This document shows positions 6,728 through 6,987 of a stretch of 6,987 nt of DNA, piece after piece (the stretch's first letter is position 1; every line of letters begins with the position of its first letter). The position numbers and the translations under genes are program-made. This stretch comes from an uncultured Alistipes sp. (GTDB lineage Bacteria > Bacteroidota > Bacteroidia > Bacteroidales > Rikenellaceae): contig CAAGGY010000094.1 in NCBI GenBank assembly GCA_900769525.1, positions 1 to 6,987 on the forward strand, in the 5' to 3' direction. Under the pieces are notes generated by a model. That model was not told where the DNA came from, made no database searches, and worked only from the letters and a program-made list of their open reading frames with translations.

Positions 6728-6987
6728 CTACAATCTGCGAGCGAGTTTTACGACCATCTCCTCCTTCCACGCTTTGAAGTCACCAGCAATGATATGCTTG
6801 CGAGCCTCACCCACCAGCCAAAGGTAGAAGGCTGTGTTATGCAACGAGGCAATCTGCGCCGCAAGCATCTCCTTGCAGACTACAAGATGGTGCAAATAGG
6901 CCTTTGTGTAGACATGGTCGACAAAGGCTACGCCATTGCTATCGATTGGCGAGAAGTCATCCTCCCACTTCTTGTTCCGGATATTAA
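6728..6987 (-). CDS. tgt: tRNA-guanine transglycosylase, C-terminal fragment (cut by window edge)
   Basis: Reading the minus strand from 6985 gives 85 codons and a TAG at 6728-6730. The translation begins NIRNKKWEDDFSPID and continues through VYTKAYLHHL, SLHNTAFYLWLVGEARKHI and GDFKAWKEEM. This is the C-terminal end of bacterial Tgt, which exchanges G34 of GUN-anticodon tRNAs (Tyr, His, Asn, Asp) for a queuosine precursor. The active-site aspartates lie outside the window. The histidine of SLHN matches the zinc-ligand histidine of the family, but the three cysteines expected before YTKAYLHHL are replaced (NGVAFVDHV). As far as I recall, Bacteroidetes Tgt proteins share this change, so it is probably lineage-typical and not decay. 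It is the most upstream gene of the operon seen here and leaves a 49-nt gap before the LPS permease gene. Confidence 0.93.
   Translation of the reverse strand, partial: NIRNKKWEDDFSPIDSNGVAFVDHVYTKAYLHHLVVCKEMLAAQIASLHNTAFYLWLVGEARKHIIAGDFKAWKEEMVVKLARRL

Overview
The window looks like core chromosome of a gut-type Bacteroidetes, probably order Bacteroidales; an Alistipes/Rikenellaceae-like relative is a guess from the moderate GC and the presence of a futalosine-pathway gene. Supporting signs are a tRNA without a complete encoded CCA, start regions without clear Shine-Dalgarno sequences but with AT-rich leaders, a Tgt C-terminus of the Bacteroidetes form that lacks the usual zinc-binding cysteines, and the PASTA-rluD and tgt-lptF/G neighbourhoods I remember from Bacteroidales.

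Layout: the left edge (1-78) is the 3' part of a plus-strand tRNA-Ser(GCU), followed by its terminator (87-127), a short tandem repeat (141-162, with a degenerate copy at 127-138), and a second hairpin (161-186) that ends the opposing operon. Everything from 202 to the right edge is one tight minus-strand gene string. In transcription order it is tgt (3' end only, 6728-6987), an LptF/LptG-family LPS-export permease (5569-6678), a radical-SAM aminofutalosine synthase fused in frame to a membrane-anchored triple-PASTA protein (3207-5567), an RluA/RluD-family pseudouridine synthase (2079-3161), and a YgiQ-family radical SAM protein (202-2031). Gaps between genes are 1 to 49 nt, no internal terminator is visible, and the operon promoter lies beyond the right edge.

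How the genes relate: Tgt and RluD modify RNA, YgiQ is a conserved radical SAM protein of unclear role, the permease belongs to LPS export, and the PASTA part is an envelope module. The mixture looks like a housekeeping operon rather than one pathway. The outstanding item is the MqnE-TM-PASTA fusion. It would tether a cytoplasmic menaquinone-biosynthesis enzyme to the inner membrane and place three PASTA domains in the periplasm. The junction also carries what looks like the original start region of a free-standing PASTA gene, so two products may be made. No phage genes, CRISPR array, insertion sequence or defence system is visible. The only hint of mobility is the small repeat cluster next to the tRNA.
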